A stretch of DNA of 34,439 nucleotides from JADCCX01 sp031372765 (GCA_031372765.1 JANMLW010000248.1:1-34439), one strand, 5' to 3'. Numbered from the stretch's first letter, positions 15,280-24,001 are shown. The notes: generated from the sequence alone by a model not told the origin. Made by a program: numbers and translations.

Positions 15280-16284
15280 TTAAACAGCGTGAAGGGTGTT
15301 TGGGGATGATGAGGGGGCAAGTCCGGCGCGGTATTCGCGATAAGCGGCTTTCAGCATGTCCTCATCCCGGTGAAGCGGCTTCCAGCCAAGCTCGTTGCGC
15401 AAGGCGGAGGTATCAAGAATGCAGGTTTCATCGGCGATCAGGTATTGTTCCGGATCCATGATCGGCAGGTTGAGGGCATCCAGCGCGGTCAAGGTCAGCT
15501 TGACCAGCGACGCGGGCGTGGGAATCAGGAAGGATTTGCTGCCCGCTTCCTTGATGAGATCACCCAGCAACCGGCGGATGGCAGGTGGTGTGTCCGAACC
15601 GAGATTATAGTCGCGGTTCGGAAAACCGCCCCGCCACGCCGCAGCGGCTGCGGAAGCGCAGTCGAACACCGAAATGAACTGATAGGGGTTCTTGCCGTTT
15701 CCGATCATCGGCACGGGCAGATTCATGTCGATCAGCTTGAACAATTTGACCAGAATACCCAAACGGCCTGGACCAATGATCAGGCGCGGGCGGAAAATGG
15801 TGATGTTGAAGCCCTTCCTGCGCCACTCCATGCAAAGTTGCTCGGTCGCAAGTTTGGATTTGCCATACTCTCCGAGCGGCTCCTTGCGGGCCGATTCGGG
15901 CTTGGGAATATCGTGGGTGTGGCCGTAGATCATGTCAGTTGTGAACTGTACAAGCTGTCTGGCGCCAGTTTTTTCCATGCGGTCCAGCAGGTTCTTGACG
16001 CCTTCAAAGTTCACGGGCCAGAAAAATTCATGCCGTTCGGCGCGGGTCACGATGGGGGAAAGCATCTTGGCCGCCAGATTGTAGACGGCATCCCCGGGCT
16101 GGAAATCCAGTGCATCCAGCGAGACACGGTTGCGGATATCGATTGCGACAAAGCGTAGACCCGGACGATCTGGCGTGTGCAGGCGATTGATGTCAGCCAC
16201 AACAACCTGCTGGCCTTCTGCCAGCAAATCAGCCGCCAACTGGCGACCGACAAATCCATCCCCGCCGATAATGAAATGCCGCAT
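15280..16284 (-). CDS. NAD-dependent epimerase/dehydratase
   Basis: A 334-residue extended short-chain dehydrogenase of the kind that modifies nucleotide sugars. The Rossmann glycine motif GGDGFVG is at 7-13 and D31 (VADIN) suggests NAD. Catalytic residues are T115/T116 (QFTTDMIYG) and Y140/K144 (EYGKSK). A ribosome binding sequence GAGAGGG lies close upstream of the ATG. It is flanked by the membrane protein gene (nine bases) and the aminotransferase gene (11 bases), forming one transcription unit. It could epimerise, dehydrate or oxidise a sugar nucleotide; some relatives act on sterol or flavonoid-like substrates, so the substrate remains open. Confidence 0.88.
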   Translation of the reverse strand: MRHFIIGGDGFVGRQLAADLLAEGQQVVVADINRLHTPDRPGLRFVAIDIRNRVSLDALDFQPGDAVYNLAAKMLSPIVTRAERHEFFWPVNFEGVKNLLDRMEKTGARQLVQFTTDMIYGHTHDIPKPESARKEPLGEYGKSKLATEQLCMEWRRKGFNITIFRPRLIIGPGRLGILVKLFKLIDMNLPVPMIGNGKNPYQFISVFDCASAAAAAWRGGFPNRDYNLGSDTPPAIRRLLGDLIKEAGSKSFLIPTPASLVKLTLTALDALNLPIMDPEQYLIADETCILDTSALRNELGWKPLHRDEDMLKAAYREYRAGLAPSSSPNTLHAV

Positions 16285-16293
16285 GGTACCCTC

Positions 16294-16671
16294 TCAGCTC
16301 ATGGAAATGAAAACGGTGCCAGCGCAGATCAGCGCAATACCGGCGATACGGGCGGGACCGACATCCTCACCGAAAATGAAGAAGGCGTAGGCTGCCACGA
16401 TGACATAGGCGAGGCTCAGGAACGGATATGCGAACGACAGCTGCACACGTGACAGCACCACCAGATGCGATGCCATGCTGATGACGAAGGTGCAGAGACC
16501 CGTAAAAACCCACGGGTTGAAAACCACGGAAAAGACCGTGCCGATCAGGCCGTTGGCAGCAAGGTTCAAACCACCAAGCAGGAGCATGCCCTTTTTCAGC
16601 ATGATCTGCGCTGCCGCATTGGTCAGCACCGTGAACAGGATCAGGATGATGGATAGACTGTGAGCACTCAT
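16294..16671 (-). CDS. small EamA/SMR-type membrane protein, ArnE/ArnF-like
   Basis: A 125-residue inner-membrane protein with four predicted helices: about 6-22 (ILILFTVLTNAAAQIML), 35-55, 60-80 and 85-123. The pattern SFAYPFLSLAYVIVAAYAFFIFGEDV is like the small multidrug resistance/DMT fold and in particular the ArnE/ArnF subunits that flip undecaprenyl-phosphate-linked aminoarabinose. I chose the ATG at 16671 (MSAHSLSI); a GTG at 16686 is in frame. First gene of the operon. With an epimerase and aminotransferase behind it, a role in moving a lipid-linked amino sugar or similar product is a reasonable inference, but a simple drug or metabolite transporter cannot be excluded. Confidence 0.8.
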   Translation of the reverse strand: MSAHSLSIILILFTVLTNAAAQIMLKKGMLLLGGLNLAANGLIGTVFSVVFNPWVFTGLCTFVISMASHLVVLSRVQLSFAYPFLSLAYVIVAAYAFFIFGEDVGPARIAGIALICAGTVFISMS

Positions 16672-16902
16672 TTTCTTCGCCGCCACTGCTACATCCTGTC
16701 ATCACTCGCTTGGCCTCGGGTGATCAGGACAAGGCTCAGATACCTCAAAACAGGTCAGCAACCAATTTCACTCTGGTTTCAGCGTTAGCAGTTAAGGTGA
16801 ACAGGTCGTTTGCCAGGCATAGAGGTATTCGGTTGCGACATGCGATTGTGATTGAATTCAGACGCGTCGTGAAACACTCTCTTGGCTTACAGGAGAACCA
16901 TA

Positions 16903-17856
16903 ATGATCAATCGTCGCAAACTGATGGTCTCGGGTGGCGTTTTTGCAGCGGCCTCTCGGCTTGGGTTTAAATCCGTGCTTGCGCAGGCGGCCCAGCTTGA
17001 ATTTTTCACAGCAGGCCCCGGCAGCGGATTCCTGCCTTATGGCGAGGGTGTGGCCAAGGTTGTCAATGCCCAGGGCAGCGTGATGCTCAAGGTCATGCAG
17101 TCCAAGGGTTCCATCGAGAACCTTCAGTTTGTTGAAGAAGGCCCGCAACGCATCGGCACCGCTTTCATCGGCAGTGCTTACGAGGCTATCCAGGGCATCG
17201 GTCCGTTCAAGGACAAGAAACATGGCAACATCCGCGCCATTGCACCGATGTATGAAACCTCCTTCCAGATTGCCGCAAAAACAGGATCCGGCATCGCGAG
17301 CGTGGCGCAACTCGCGGGCAAGAAGGTAGGCGTTGGTCCGGCTGCGGGGCCGGCTGAAGCCTTTTTCAAAGGGTTGCAGGAGGTAAGCGGCCATGCTCTC
17401 ACCATCGTCAATGGCACCTCAGCCGAGCTGGAAGCGGCTTACTTGAAAGGCGATATTGACGCTTTCTGGCAAGGTGCGAGCATTCCCGTTCCAGCACTCG
17501 TGCGGGTGGCCAATGCGGCTGAGAGCGCCGTGTTTGGTCTGACGGCAAACGAGGTGGACCTGATGCTGAAGCGCTTTCCGTATCTTGCAGCTGGGCAGGT
17601 AGCGGCAGGCAGTTACAAGGGGCAGACAGGCTTGATAAGCACCGTGGCAGCCTGGAATGTTATTGTCGCCCACGCGGCGCTGGATGAGACCGTTGCCTAT
17701 AATCTGACAAAAGCCATCCTGACAGGTGAAGGTCTTGCAGCTGCAACCAACGGGGCAGGGGTCACAACCAGAGCCGCCAATGCCGTCAACAACAAGGTTG
17801 TGCCGTGGCATCCGGGTGCTGCCCGCTATCTGAAAGAGGCTGGTATCGTGATCTGA
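16903..17856 (+). CDS. TAXI family TRAP transporter solute-binding protein
   Basis: A 317-residue periplasmic binding protein of the TRAP-associated extracytoplasmic immunogenic (TAXI) family. The N-terminus MINRRKLMVSGG has a twin-arginine-like pair followed by a hydrophobic stretch and a signal cleavage site after VLAQA. Family features are FFTAGPGSGFLPYGEGVAK near the mature N-terminus, AIAPMYETSFQIAAK, LAGKKVGVGPAAGPAE and the C-terminal VPWHPGAARYLKEAGI. AGGAG stands seven bases before the ATG at 16903. No TRAP membrane subunit lies in the window, so it is an orphan here. The 231-base gap before it (16672-16902) holds the divergent promoters and nothing else I recognise. Ligand unknown; acidic amino acids or dicarboxylates are typical of the family. 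Confidence 0.9.
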   Translation: MINRRKLMVSGGVFAAASRLGFKSVLAQAAQLEFFTAGPGSGFLPYGEGVAKVVNAQGSVMLKVMQSKGSIENLQFVEEGPQRIGTAFIGSAYEAIQGIGPFKDKKHGNIRAIAPMYETSFQIAAKTGSGIASVAQLAGKKVGVGPAAGPAEAFFKGLQEVSGHALTIVNGTSAELEAAYLKGDIDAFWQGASIPVPALVRVANAAESAVFGLTANEVDLMLKRFPYLAAGQVAAGSYKGQTGLISTVAAWNVIVAHAALDETVAYNLTKAILTGEGLAAATNGAGVTTRAANAVNNKVVPWHPGAARYLKEAGIVI

Positions 17857-17897
17857 CCTCTTTCTGAGGGACAATTGCGGCGCTATAGCTTGCAGGC

Positions 17898-18833
17898 ATG
17901 AGGCAGAAAATCCAAGCCAGCGATGGCCGGTATCTGGGGCTTGATATCGGCGGCAGTGCCACACGCTGGTGTCTGATCAACAGCCGGGCTGTGGTGCTGG
18001 CCAGAGGAGAAACCGGCGGGTTTTCCGGACATCTCGCGCAGGCGGATGTGTTGGCAACGGCTGAAAAAGCGCTGGCCGTCATTCACCTGCAGACGGGCAA
18101 TGTCTTGCGCATCACCGCAGGTGTTACGGGTCTGTCGCGCGGCACGGCCCAAGCACGGCAACTCCACCTGCTTTTGCAACAGCGGTTTGGTGGAGCGGAC
18201 ATCGAGACGATGCCTGACATCGAACTGTCGTGCCGGGCAGCGTTTTCTGACACCCCTGGCATAGTGGTCTATGCCGGAACAGGGTCGATCGCCGCTCATC
18301 TGACCCTGGCTGGCCAACTGATTACCGCAGGTGGCAAGGGTGTACTGATTGATGATGCGGGCGGGGGGTACTGGATCGCTGCCGCAGCCATGCGTGCTAT
18401 CCTGCGACAGGAGGACACGAAGCCCGGTTCTGGCTGGAACACGGTGTTGGGTCAGGAACTGGGCAAAACGCTTGGCGGGACGGATTGGCCAGTGGTGCGT
18501 CAGGCTTTCTATGCGCTGGATCGGGGCGGGATAGCGCTTTTGGCTCTTGCAGTTGGTGCCGCTGCACGGCATGGCGATTCCACTGCGATCATGCTGCTGC
18601 AAGCAGCGGGCGCGGAATTGGCCGGTTTTGCACAGATGCTGCTCAACCGCGTCGGTCACCTTCCCGTGATTTTGGCCGGCCGCGCCGCGACGCTGCATCC
18701 CGCAGTGTCAGATTCAATGCGGGATATATTGCGGATCAATGGGTATTTCGGCGTTTTTGCCTGTCTTTCACTCGATCACGCCCTGACAGCAGCGCAATGC
18801 TGCCTTGCAGGGCCTTTCTTCAATCAAGACTGA
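17898..18833 (+). CDS. BadF/BadG/BcrA/BcrD-type ATPase, N-acetylglucosamine-kinase-like
   Basis: A 311-residue member of the ASKHA (actin-like) ATPase fold. The phosphate-1 motif LGLDIGGSATRW is at 13-24, and the phosphate-2 region VVYAGTGSIAAHL is at 123-135, followed by the conserved DDAGGGYWIAAAAMR. Members of this group without an Fe-S cysteine pair, as here, are usually kinases of N-acetylglucosamine or similar sugars, recycling cell-wall sugars in the cytosol. The ATG at 17898 has GCAGG close upstream. It lies 41 bases after the TAXI gene on the same strand, so the two may be cotranscribed. Sugar specificity is not visible. Confidence 0.82.
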   Translation: MRQKIQASDGRYLGLDIGGSATRWCLINSRAVVLARGETGGFSGHLAQADVLATAEKALAVIHLQTGNVLRITAGVTGLSRGTAQARQLHLLLQQRFGGADIETMPDIELSCRAAFSDTPGIVVYAGTGSIAAHLTLAGQLITAGGKGVLIDDAGGGYWIAAAAMRAILRQEDTKPGSGWNTVLGQELGKTLGGTDWPVVRQAFYALDRGGIALLALAVGAAARHGDSTAIMLLQAAGAELAGFAQMLLNRVGHLPVILAGRAATLHPAVSDSMRDILRINGYFGVFACLSLDHALTAAQCCLAGPFFNQD

Positions 18834-18949
18834 TTGCCACAGTATCATGGATTGATTTTTTGATGGTCCTGCGCTAACAGGCTCTCGCGTTGACGCGGAA
18901 AATTCGCGAAGCGTATCCCTGCCCTAACCGATACCTCAAAGGATAAGCA

Positions 18950-19336
18950 TTGCCAAAGTTCAGCTTCAACAATTTTGCCGACCGGCAGACCGCCGCGGCC
19001 GAAGCCAAAAAGGCACTCCTCGACAAGTTCAAGAACCGTCCGGCCGAAGATGATCCGGTCGTGATTGCCCGCCGCGAGGAACGCGCAACCATCGTCAAGG
19101 CCCGTGATGAACGTGAAGCTGCCAAGGCTACTGAACGTGCCATTGAAGCCGCGCGACTTGCCGCCATCAAGGCAGAGAAAGATGCCCGCGAGGCCGCTGA
19201 ACGCGCGGCACGGGAAGCGCAGGAAGAAGCGGAACGCGCTGCACGGGAAGCGGCTCGCAGCAATCTCGTCAGCCGCGCCATTCTGGAGCAGATGGACTGG
19301 AAAGCCTCGCGTCTTGCAGCCCGCAAGAAGCGCTAG
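18950..19336 (+). CDS. DUF6481 family coiled-coil protein, TTG start
   Basis: A 128-residue, highly charged, Ala/Glu/Arg-rich protein. After a conserved N-terminus (MPKFSFNNFADRQTAAAEAKKALLDKF, in two pieces MPKFSFNNFADRQ and AAEAKKALLDKF) residues 40-110 form one long predicted coiled coil with near-repeats such as AAERAAREAQEEAERAAREA. The end, ILEQMDWKASRLAARKKR, is basic. The start is TTG at 18950, supported by AAAGGA six bases upstream and by the conserved N-terminus; no ATG fits. No signal peptide or membrane segment. Function unknown; such proteins are widespread in alphaproteobacteria. Single-gene unit, convergent with the TIGR02302 gene. Confidence 0.85.
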   Translation: MPKFSFNNFADRQTAAAEAKKALLDKFKNRPAEDDPVVIARREERATIVKARDEREAAKATERAIEAARLAAIKAEKDAREAAERAAREAQEEAERAAREAARSNLVSRAILEQMDWKASRLAARKKR

Positions 19337-19369
19337 ACATCGCGTAAGTGCTTCCTTGATCGCGATTTC

Positions 19370-19392
19370 ACCGCCCCCGTTTCTGGGGCGGT
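19370..19392. terminator. bidirectional terminator-like hairpin
   Basis: ACCGCCCC-CGTTTCT-GGGGCGGT gives a perfect 8-base-pair GC-rich stem with a seven-base loop, exactly between the converging DUF6481 and TIGR02302 genes. The flanks are only mildly T-rich on either strand, so it is a plausible rather than certain intrinsic terminator. Confidence 0.65.
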
Positions 19393-19411
19393 ATTGCTGT
19401 ATTCCAAAAAT

Positions 19412-22078
19412 TCAGTTTCTCGGCAGCAGCCGCTCCAGATAGTCAAGCTCCAGCTTGGGGCGCTCCTGCTCACCGAGTTTGCGGCGCAGTTCATCCAGTA
19501 CACGCCGGGCACGCTCGCCCACCGTGCCGCCTTCGTGTCCCTGCATACGCATGCGCGTGTTCTCGCCCAGTGCGCGGCTACGGGTATCGCGTCCCAGTGG
19601 ATCCTGGTTACGGCTGTCACTGTTGGCACGGGGCTGGCCCGGGCGATTGGGATCATCGCCGCCTGGTCCGCCCTCAGCCGACTCGGTTCCATCTCCCTCG
19701 CCCTGCTGCTGCATCTGCTGGGCCATGCCCTGCATGCCGCGGCGCAGGCCTTCCAGCGCCTTTCCCTGGCTATCAACCGCTCGGCCATCCTGTCCCTGAC
19801 CTAACTGTCCCTCGGCATCGCGCATGGATTGTTCGGCGTCACCGAGGCCCTTCTCGCCTCCCATGCCCAGTTCCTGCATGCGCTTTTGCAACTGCTGCAA
19901 TCTCTGGCGCAACCGCTCCTGACGCTCTTGCAAACTTTGGCCCTGGCCTTGGCCCATTCCTTCGCCACCTTCGGCCATATCCTGCTCGTCGCCTTCGCCC
20001 TGTTCCTGACCGCCAGGCTGTTGCCCCCGTTGTCCTTGCTGTCCGCGCTGGCCCTGCTGACCACGTTCTCCTTGCTGGCCCTGTTGCCGGTTGCGTTCGG
20101 CGTTCTGTCCCTGACGGCGGCGCTGCTGTCCCTGACGATAGGTCTCGTCGCGCAACTGCTGCTGCTCGCGGGCCATGTCGTCCATTTCATTCATGCCTTC
20201 GTTCATGCCCCGCTGGCGCTCGCCCATCTGGTTCTGTCCGCGCTGGGCCTGAAGGTTCTCCATCATCTTGCGCAGTTGCTCAAGAAGCTGCTGCGCCTCT
20301 GCCTGTTTGCCTTCGCGGGCCAGTTTCTCGATTTCGTCCAGCATCTTGCGGAAATCATCCGGCCGCATCACACGCTGGTTGGGATCGTTGGGCTGGTTCT
20401 CCGCATTGCGGTTTTCGCGTTGCGCGCGCTCCGCCAGTTCACGCATGAAACGATCCATGGCCCGGCGCAGCTCATCGGTCAGGCGCTTGATTTCACTGGC
20501 ATCGGCATTGCGCTCAAGGGCATCCTTCAGGCGCTCCTGTGCTTCTCGCAGGGTTTTTTCAGCGTCCGTCAGGCCGCCGCCCTCCAGTTCCAATGCCATG
20601 GTCCAGAGCCATTCGGCCACTTCCAGCAAATGCGCATCGTTACGTGCGGCCCGCAGCCGCTTTGCCGCCAGATGCAGGCCGAGATAGGCGCCGGTCTGGC
20701 GGGACATGAAGCGCTCGGGCTCTGTGGCCAGCGCATCAAGCGCGATCTGCACACGGGCCTTGCGGTCAGGATCAAGCACCAGATTACGCCTTTGCTCGAC
20801 CAATGCCTTGGCCAATGGCTGCGTGAAAGGCTTTTGTGGCAGTGTCACCTCGCGCTGATCGCTCGTTGCGGTATTGCCCGCATCATCCTTGGCATGCAGT
20901 TGCAGATGCACCCGCGCACCCGCCCATGGATTGTCCGTCAGTGTCACAACCGTCTCGGCGTCAACCTCGGCCTGTCCGCCATATGGCAGGGAAAGGGCTG
21001 CATTGGGTGGTTCAACCAGTGTCCTGCGGGGCGTTTCACCGGGCTTCAGGATTTGCGAGAAGCGCGCTTCAGCTTCCTTGATGCCATAATCGTCCTTCAG
21101 GGTGTAGCCGATGCGCAGACCATCCCGCGTATCAGTGGTTTTGACTTCGCCAAGCACGATTGTGGGGGCAAGGTCAGGAATGGCCGAGAGTGGAAATACG
21201 CCCAGTGTTTCCTTGCCGCGCCTGACTGTGACTTCAGCCTGGCCTTTCAGCACGAAGCGCCTGTCCATTGTTCCGGTGGCGGAAACCGGTGCTTCCGCCG
21301 GATCAAGCGCGCCGTTGACTGAAACCGTCACACCTTCGGATGGTGTTGCGCGCAAAACCAGCACAGAGCCAACAGGGGAGGCGATAACGTCACCTGGAGT
21401 GGTTACCGATACTTGCGTCTGGCTGCGCGCCAGAAAAACAGGTGGACGTCCTGTATAGGAGGGCGGATCGAGCCAGACATCAAGACGCGGTGGCGGTGGT
21501 GGGATGGGTGGCTCGAACCACTGGAAGGCAGAGGACACACGCCCTCCCATATCCGGCCCTGCCACAAACAAGGCCGCAAGAGCGAGCGCAAAGGGAGCAA
21601 AGCGCAAGGCACGCCCATCAATCCTGCGCATGGCAGGATCAGGGGCCGCGACCTTGAGTTTCTCAACCGATTCGCGGGCTCGCTTCTGATGTAGCGCCCA
21701 CAAGGCACGCGCTTCGGGATCACTGTCGACCGCCAACCGGTCATTCACCGCTTCAACAGGCCTGTGCGGGAGGCCGGAATCCCGGTCCAGACGCGCGCGT
21801 GCTTCATTCCCGCCGACCTGTTGCAACCGCCGTAGACCAATGAGCGAAACAACGAAGGCAAGAATAAAAAGGCAAGAACCGACAATGCGGGCGGGTCTTG
21901 GCAGATCAATCCACAGGCCAAACCATGAAACTGCCAGAAACAGCGCCAAAACAGCGGCTGGGGGCACCAACAATGGCCAGAGGTTTTCCCACAGGATGAC
22001 CCTCCTGGCGGATAGAACCTTGCGGTCGAGCGTATCTGTCAGCACCCGCTCAGGATCATTCTGTCTGAATTGCGCCAT
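19412..22078 (-). CDS. TIGR02302 family large membrane protein (DUF4175)
   Basis: An 888-residue protein of an alphaproteobacterial family of unknown function. Two membrane helices lie at about 30-50 and 58-80 (LLVPPAAVLALFLAVSW; IVGSCLFILAFVVSLIGL) and a third at about 157-174. A long periplasmic part follows, with beta-rich segments such as LDVWLDPPSYTGRPPVFL. From roughly 540 to 800 the chain becomes extremely rich in Q, G, R and E (repeats like GQQGQRGQ and QGQGQSLQERQERL), probably disordered or coiled-coil. The C-terminus RRKLGEQERPKLELDYLERLLP is conserved in the family. Start MAQFRQND at 22078 fits the family. It lies downstream of lysA on the same strand, the usual neighbour. Possible envelope role is inference from topology. 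Confidence 0.9.
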   Translation of the reverse strand: MAQFRQNDPERVLTDTLDRKVLSARRVILWENLWPLLVPPAAVLALFLAVSWFGLWIDLPRPARIVGSCLFILAFVVSLIGLRRLQQVGGNEARARLDRDSGLPHRPVEAVNDRLAVDSDPEARALWALHQKRARESVEKLKVAAPDPAMRRIDGRALRFAPFALALAALFVAGPDMGGRVSSAFQWFEPPIPPPPPRLDVWLDPPSYTGRPPVFLARSQTQVSVTTPGDVIASPVGSVLVLRATPSEGVTVSVNGALDPAEAPVSATGTMDRRFVLKGQAEVTVRRGKETLGVFPLSAIPDLAPTIVLGEVKTTDTRDGLRIGYTLKDDYGIKEAEARFSQILKPGETPRRTLVEPPNAALSLPYGGQAEVDAETVVTLTDNPWAGARVHLQLHAKDDAGNTATSDQREVTLPQKPFTQPLAKALVEQRRNLVLDPDRKARVQIALDALATEPERFMSRQTGAYLGLHLAAKRLRAARNDAHLLEVAEWLWTMALELEGGGLTDAEKTLREAQERLKDALERNADASEIKRLTDELRRAMDRFMRELAERAQRENRNAENQPNDPNQRVMRPDDFRKMLDEIEKLAREGKQAEAQQLLEQLRKMMENLQAQRGQNQMGERQRGMNEGMNEMDDMAREQQQLRDETYRQGQQRRRQGQNAERNRQQGQQGERGQQGQRGQQGQRGQQPGGQEQGEGDEQDMAEGGEGMGQGQGQSLQERQERLRQRLQQLQKRMQELGMGGEKGLGDAEQSMRDAEGQLGQGQDGRAVDSQGKALEGLRRGMQGMAQQMQQQGEGDGTESAEGGPGGDDPNRPGQPRANSDSRNQDPLGRDTRSRALGENTRMRMQGHEGGTVGERARRVLDELRRKLGEQERPKLELDYLERLLPRN

Positions 22079-22193
22079 TCATGGCTCCGGTTTCAAGTCG
22101 CCAAGTTAGCACGACCCAAAGGAAGCGCCAGTCCTGACCTGATGAAACTCACGGAGATGTGTGGTGTTTGTGGGGCAATGGCAGGCCTCGCCC

Positions 22194-23480
22194 CTACCAG
22201 CGGGGCGACAGATCCTGATTGATCAGATCATCATAGGTCTGGCGGGGGCGTGTGATCGCGAATTTGCCACCGTTCACCATCACTTCAGCGACCAGAGGCC
22301 GCAGATTGTAAGTGGAGGCCATGCTGGCACCGTATGCACCGGCGGTCATGAGGGCGATCAATTCACCCGGGCGTATTTCCGGCAGCATCCGGTCTGTCGT
22401 GAAGGTGTCGCCGCTTTCGCAGATAGGGCCAACCACATCATAACGGACATGCCGTTCATCATCCGCCGGTTCATTTACGGGCCAGATCTCGTGATAGGCC
22501 TCGTACATGGCAGGACGAACCAGATCGTTCATGGCGGCATCCACCACCAGAAAGGTCTTGCCCGGACGCTCGTTGCGGTAAAGCGCTTTGGTCACCAGAA
22601 TGCCTGCATTGCCGACAATCAGGCGTCCTGGCTCAAAGCCAAGCTCGACATCAAGGCCTTTGGTCTCTTTCGCCACCATGTCGGCATAGGCATGGATCAG
22701 GTCTGGTCCATGGGTGAAATTCTTGGGGATTTTATAGGGAATGCCGAGGCCACCGCCCAGATCAAGCCGCTCAACCGTCAAGCCCGTGGCGCGAATCGTT
22801 CCTGTGACCTGACGCATGCGGCGGAAGGCCGCTTCCAGCTGGTCCAGTTCCTCGATAAGGCTACCGATATGCACGGCCAATCCCTTGATGGCGACCCCCG
22901 GCATGTTGGCCGCGCGGGCATAAAGCCGCTCTGCCTCCTGAAACGACACCCCGAACTTGTTGTCGGCTGATCCCGTGGTGATCTTGGCATGGGCACCCGC
23001 GCCCACATCAGGATTGACGCGAAACACGGCAGCGGCACGCTTGCCCTTGGAGACGGCCACACGATTCAGTGTTTCCAGCTCGCCTTCGGTTTCAATGTTG
23101 ATCTGGTAGATATCCATATCAACGGCATGGGCGAGTTCGGCTTCGGTTTTTCCAACACCCGAAAAGACAATTTTGGAGGCGGGGATGCCCGCCCGCATCG
23201 CCTTGCGGATTTCACCTTCAGAGACAACATCGGCCCCGGCACCCAGTCTCGCCAGACACTCCACTACGCCGATGTTGCTGTTGGCTTTCATGGCATAGAA
23301 GACATGCGCCTTGTCCCGGCCACCGGCGGCCATGGCCATCGCCTCGGCAAAGAGCTTGTAGTGACGGGTTATCGTTGCGGAAGAGTAGATATAGACCGGC
23401 GTACCTGCGGCTGCCGCAATATCGGCAACAGCGACATCTTCAGCAAACAGTGTACCGTCGCGGTAGTGAAAATGGTGCAT
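22194..23480 (-). CDS. lysA: diaminopimelate decarboxylase
   Basis: A 428-residue fold-type III PLP enzyme that decarboxylates meso-diaminopimelate to L-lysine, the last step of lysine synthesis. The PLP lysine is K65 in FYAMKANSN; the phosphate-binding GGGLGIPY motif, the HIGSL histidine strand, EPGRLIVGNAG and the substrate-binding cysteine segment GPICESGDTF are all present, as is the C-terminal GAYGASMASTYNLRP with its PLP-contacting tyrosine. Length and N-terminus (MHHFHYRDGTLFAEDVAV) are normal. The lptM-like gene lies 28 bases upstream on the same strand and TIGR02302 follows after 115 bases, matching a gene order I know from many alphaproteobacteria. Confidence 0.97.
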   Translation of the reverse strand: MHHFHYRDGTLFAEDVAVADIAAAAGTPVYIYSSATITRHYKLFAEAMAMAAGGRDKAHVFYAMKANSNIGVVECLARLGAGADVVSEGEIRKAMRAGIPASKIVFSGVGKTEAELAHAVDMDIYQINIETEGELETLNRVAVSKGKRAAAVFRVNPDVGAGAHAKITTGSADNKFGVSFQEAERLYARAANMPGVAIKGLAVHIGSLIEELDQLEAAFRRMRQVTGTIRATGLTVERLDLGGGLGIPYKIPKNFTHGPDLIHAYADMVAKETKGLDVELGFEPGRLIVGNAGILVTKALYRNERPGKTFLVVDAAMNDLVRPAMYEAYHEIWPVNEPADDERHVRYDVVGPICESGDTFTTDRMLPEIRPGELIALMTAGAYGASMASTYNLRPLVAEVMVNGGKFAITRPRQTYDDLINQDLSPRW

Positions 23481-23508
23481 GTTTTGCGCGTTTTTCTATG
23501 GTGCGACG

Positions 23509-23928
23509 TTATTCCAGCAAACCGTCCAGCACGAAAGAGCGTTTTGGCGGAATGATGCCCGGTGGGCGGCGACGGCTACCGCTGCCGGTTGGCGATATGG
23601 AGGGAACAGCAGATGCTGGCTCGGTCTGTGTCGGATCGCTTGGTTCGCGTGCCACGCCCTCGCTGCGGTTGCGCTCGATATCTGCCTCGATATCCTGCGT
23701 GCCCTTCTGTTCCTCGGCGCTGGCAAGGCTTTGCTTGACACTGCCCTGAGGAGGCGTCTGGTTAGCGCCACGCTGGGTTTGCTGGTTGTTGCCGCCCTTG
23801 CGCTTGGCAAACTCCTGGCCCTGCGCAGTGTAAAGCGGTGGTTCCAGCGGTCCGCGACGGCCACAGGCGGCCAGACCCGATACAAGTCCGGTTGCCAGCA
23901 ATGTCAGGGCAAAACGACGACGATCCAC
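23509..23928 (-). CDS. lptM: LptM-like outer-membrane lipoprotein (YifL family)
   Basis: A 139-residue lipoprotein. The N-terminus MDRRRFALTLLATGL is a type II signal peptide with lipobox GLAAC, lipidated Cys22, directly followed by GRRGPLEPP, the CGxxGPLxxP signature of LptM (formerly YifL), which in E. coli helps oxidative assembly of the LPS translocon LptD. The rest is charged and low in complexity, much longer than the 67-residue E. coli protein, with the C-terminal KRSFVLDGLLE conserved. I chose the GTG at 23928 because GGAG stands nine bases upstream and it gives a standard signal peptide; the ATG at 23973 would add a basic extension. It sits between argH and lysA, as commonly seen. 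Family assignment rests on the short signature. Confidence 0.82.
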   Translation of the reverse strand: MDRRRFALTLLATGLVSGLAACGRRGPLEPPLYTAQGQEFAKRKGGNNQQTQRGANQTPPQGSVKQSLASAEEQKGTQDIEADIERNRSEGVAREPSDPTQTEPASAVPSISPTGSGSRRRPPGIIPPKRSFVLDGLLE

Positions 23929-24001
23929 GTTTCTCTTCTCCAGAGTGCGGCGGCACAATAGCCGATTGGCCATGCCGGTAAACCAGAATTAGCTCATACC
24001 C

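Noticed and set aside
16672..16902. Possible tRNA or small RNA in the 231-base divergent gap before the TAXI gene
   Set aside because: No cloverleaf, conserved TTCGA loop or stable hairpin was found by eye; it is adequately explained as a promoter region.
19829..21322. Long open frame (497 codons) on the plus strand opposite the TIGR02302 gene
   Set aside because: It is antisense to a recognisable family protein; its Leu/Ala-rich, membrane-like translation is the mirror of the Gln/Gly/Arg-rich codons, and it has no family features of its own.
22189..22207. CGCCCC...GGGGCG pair at the lysA stop codon as a terminator
   Set aside because: The stem is only six pairs, lies partly in the coding sequence, and no T-run follows; too weak to call.
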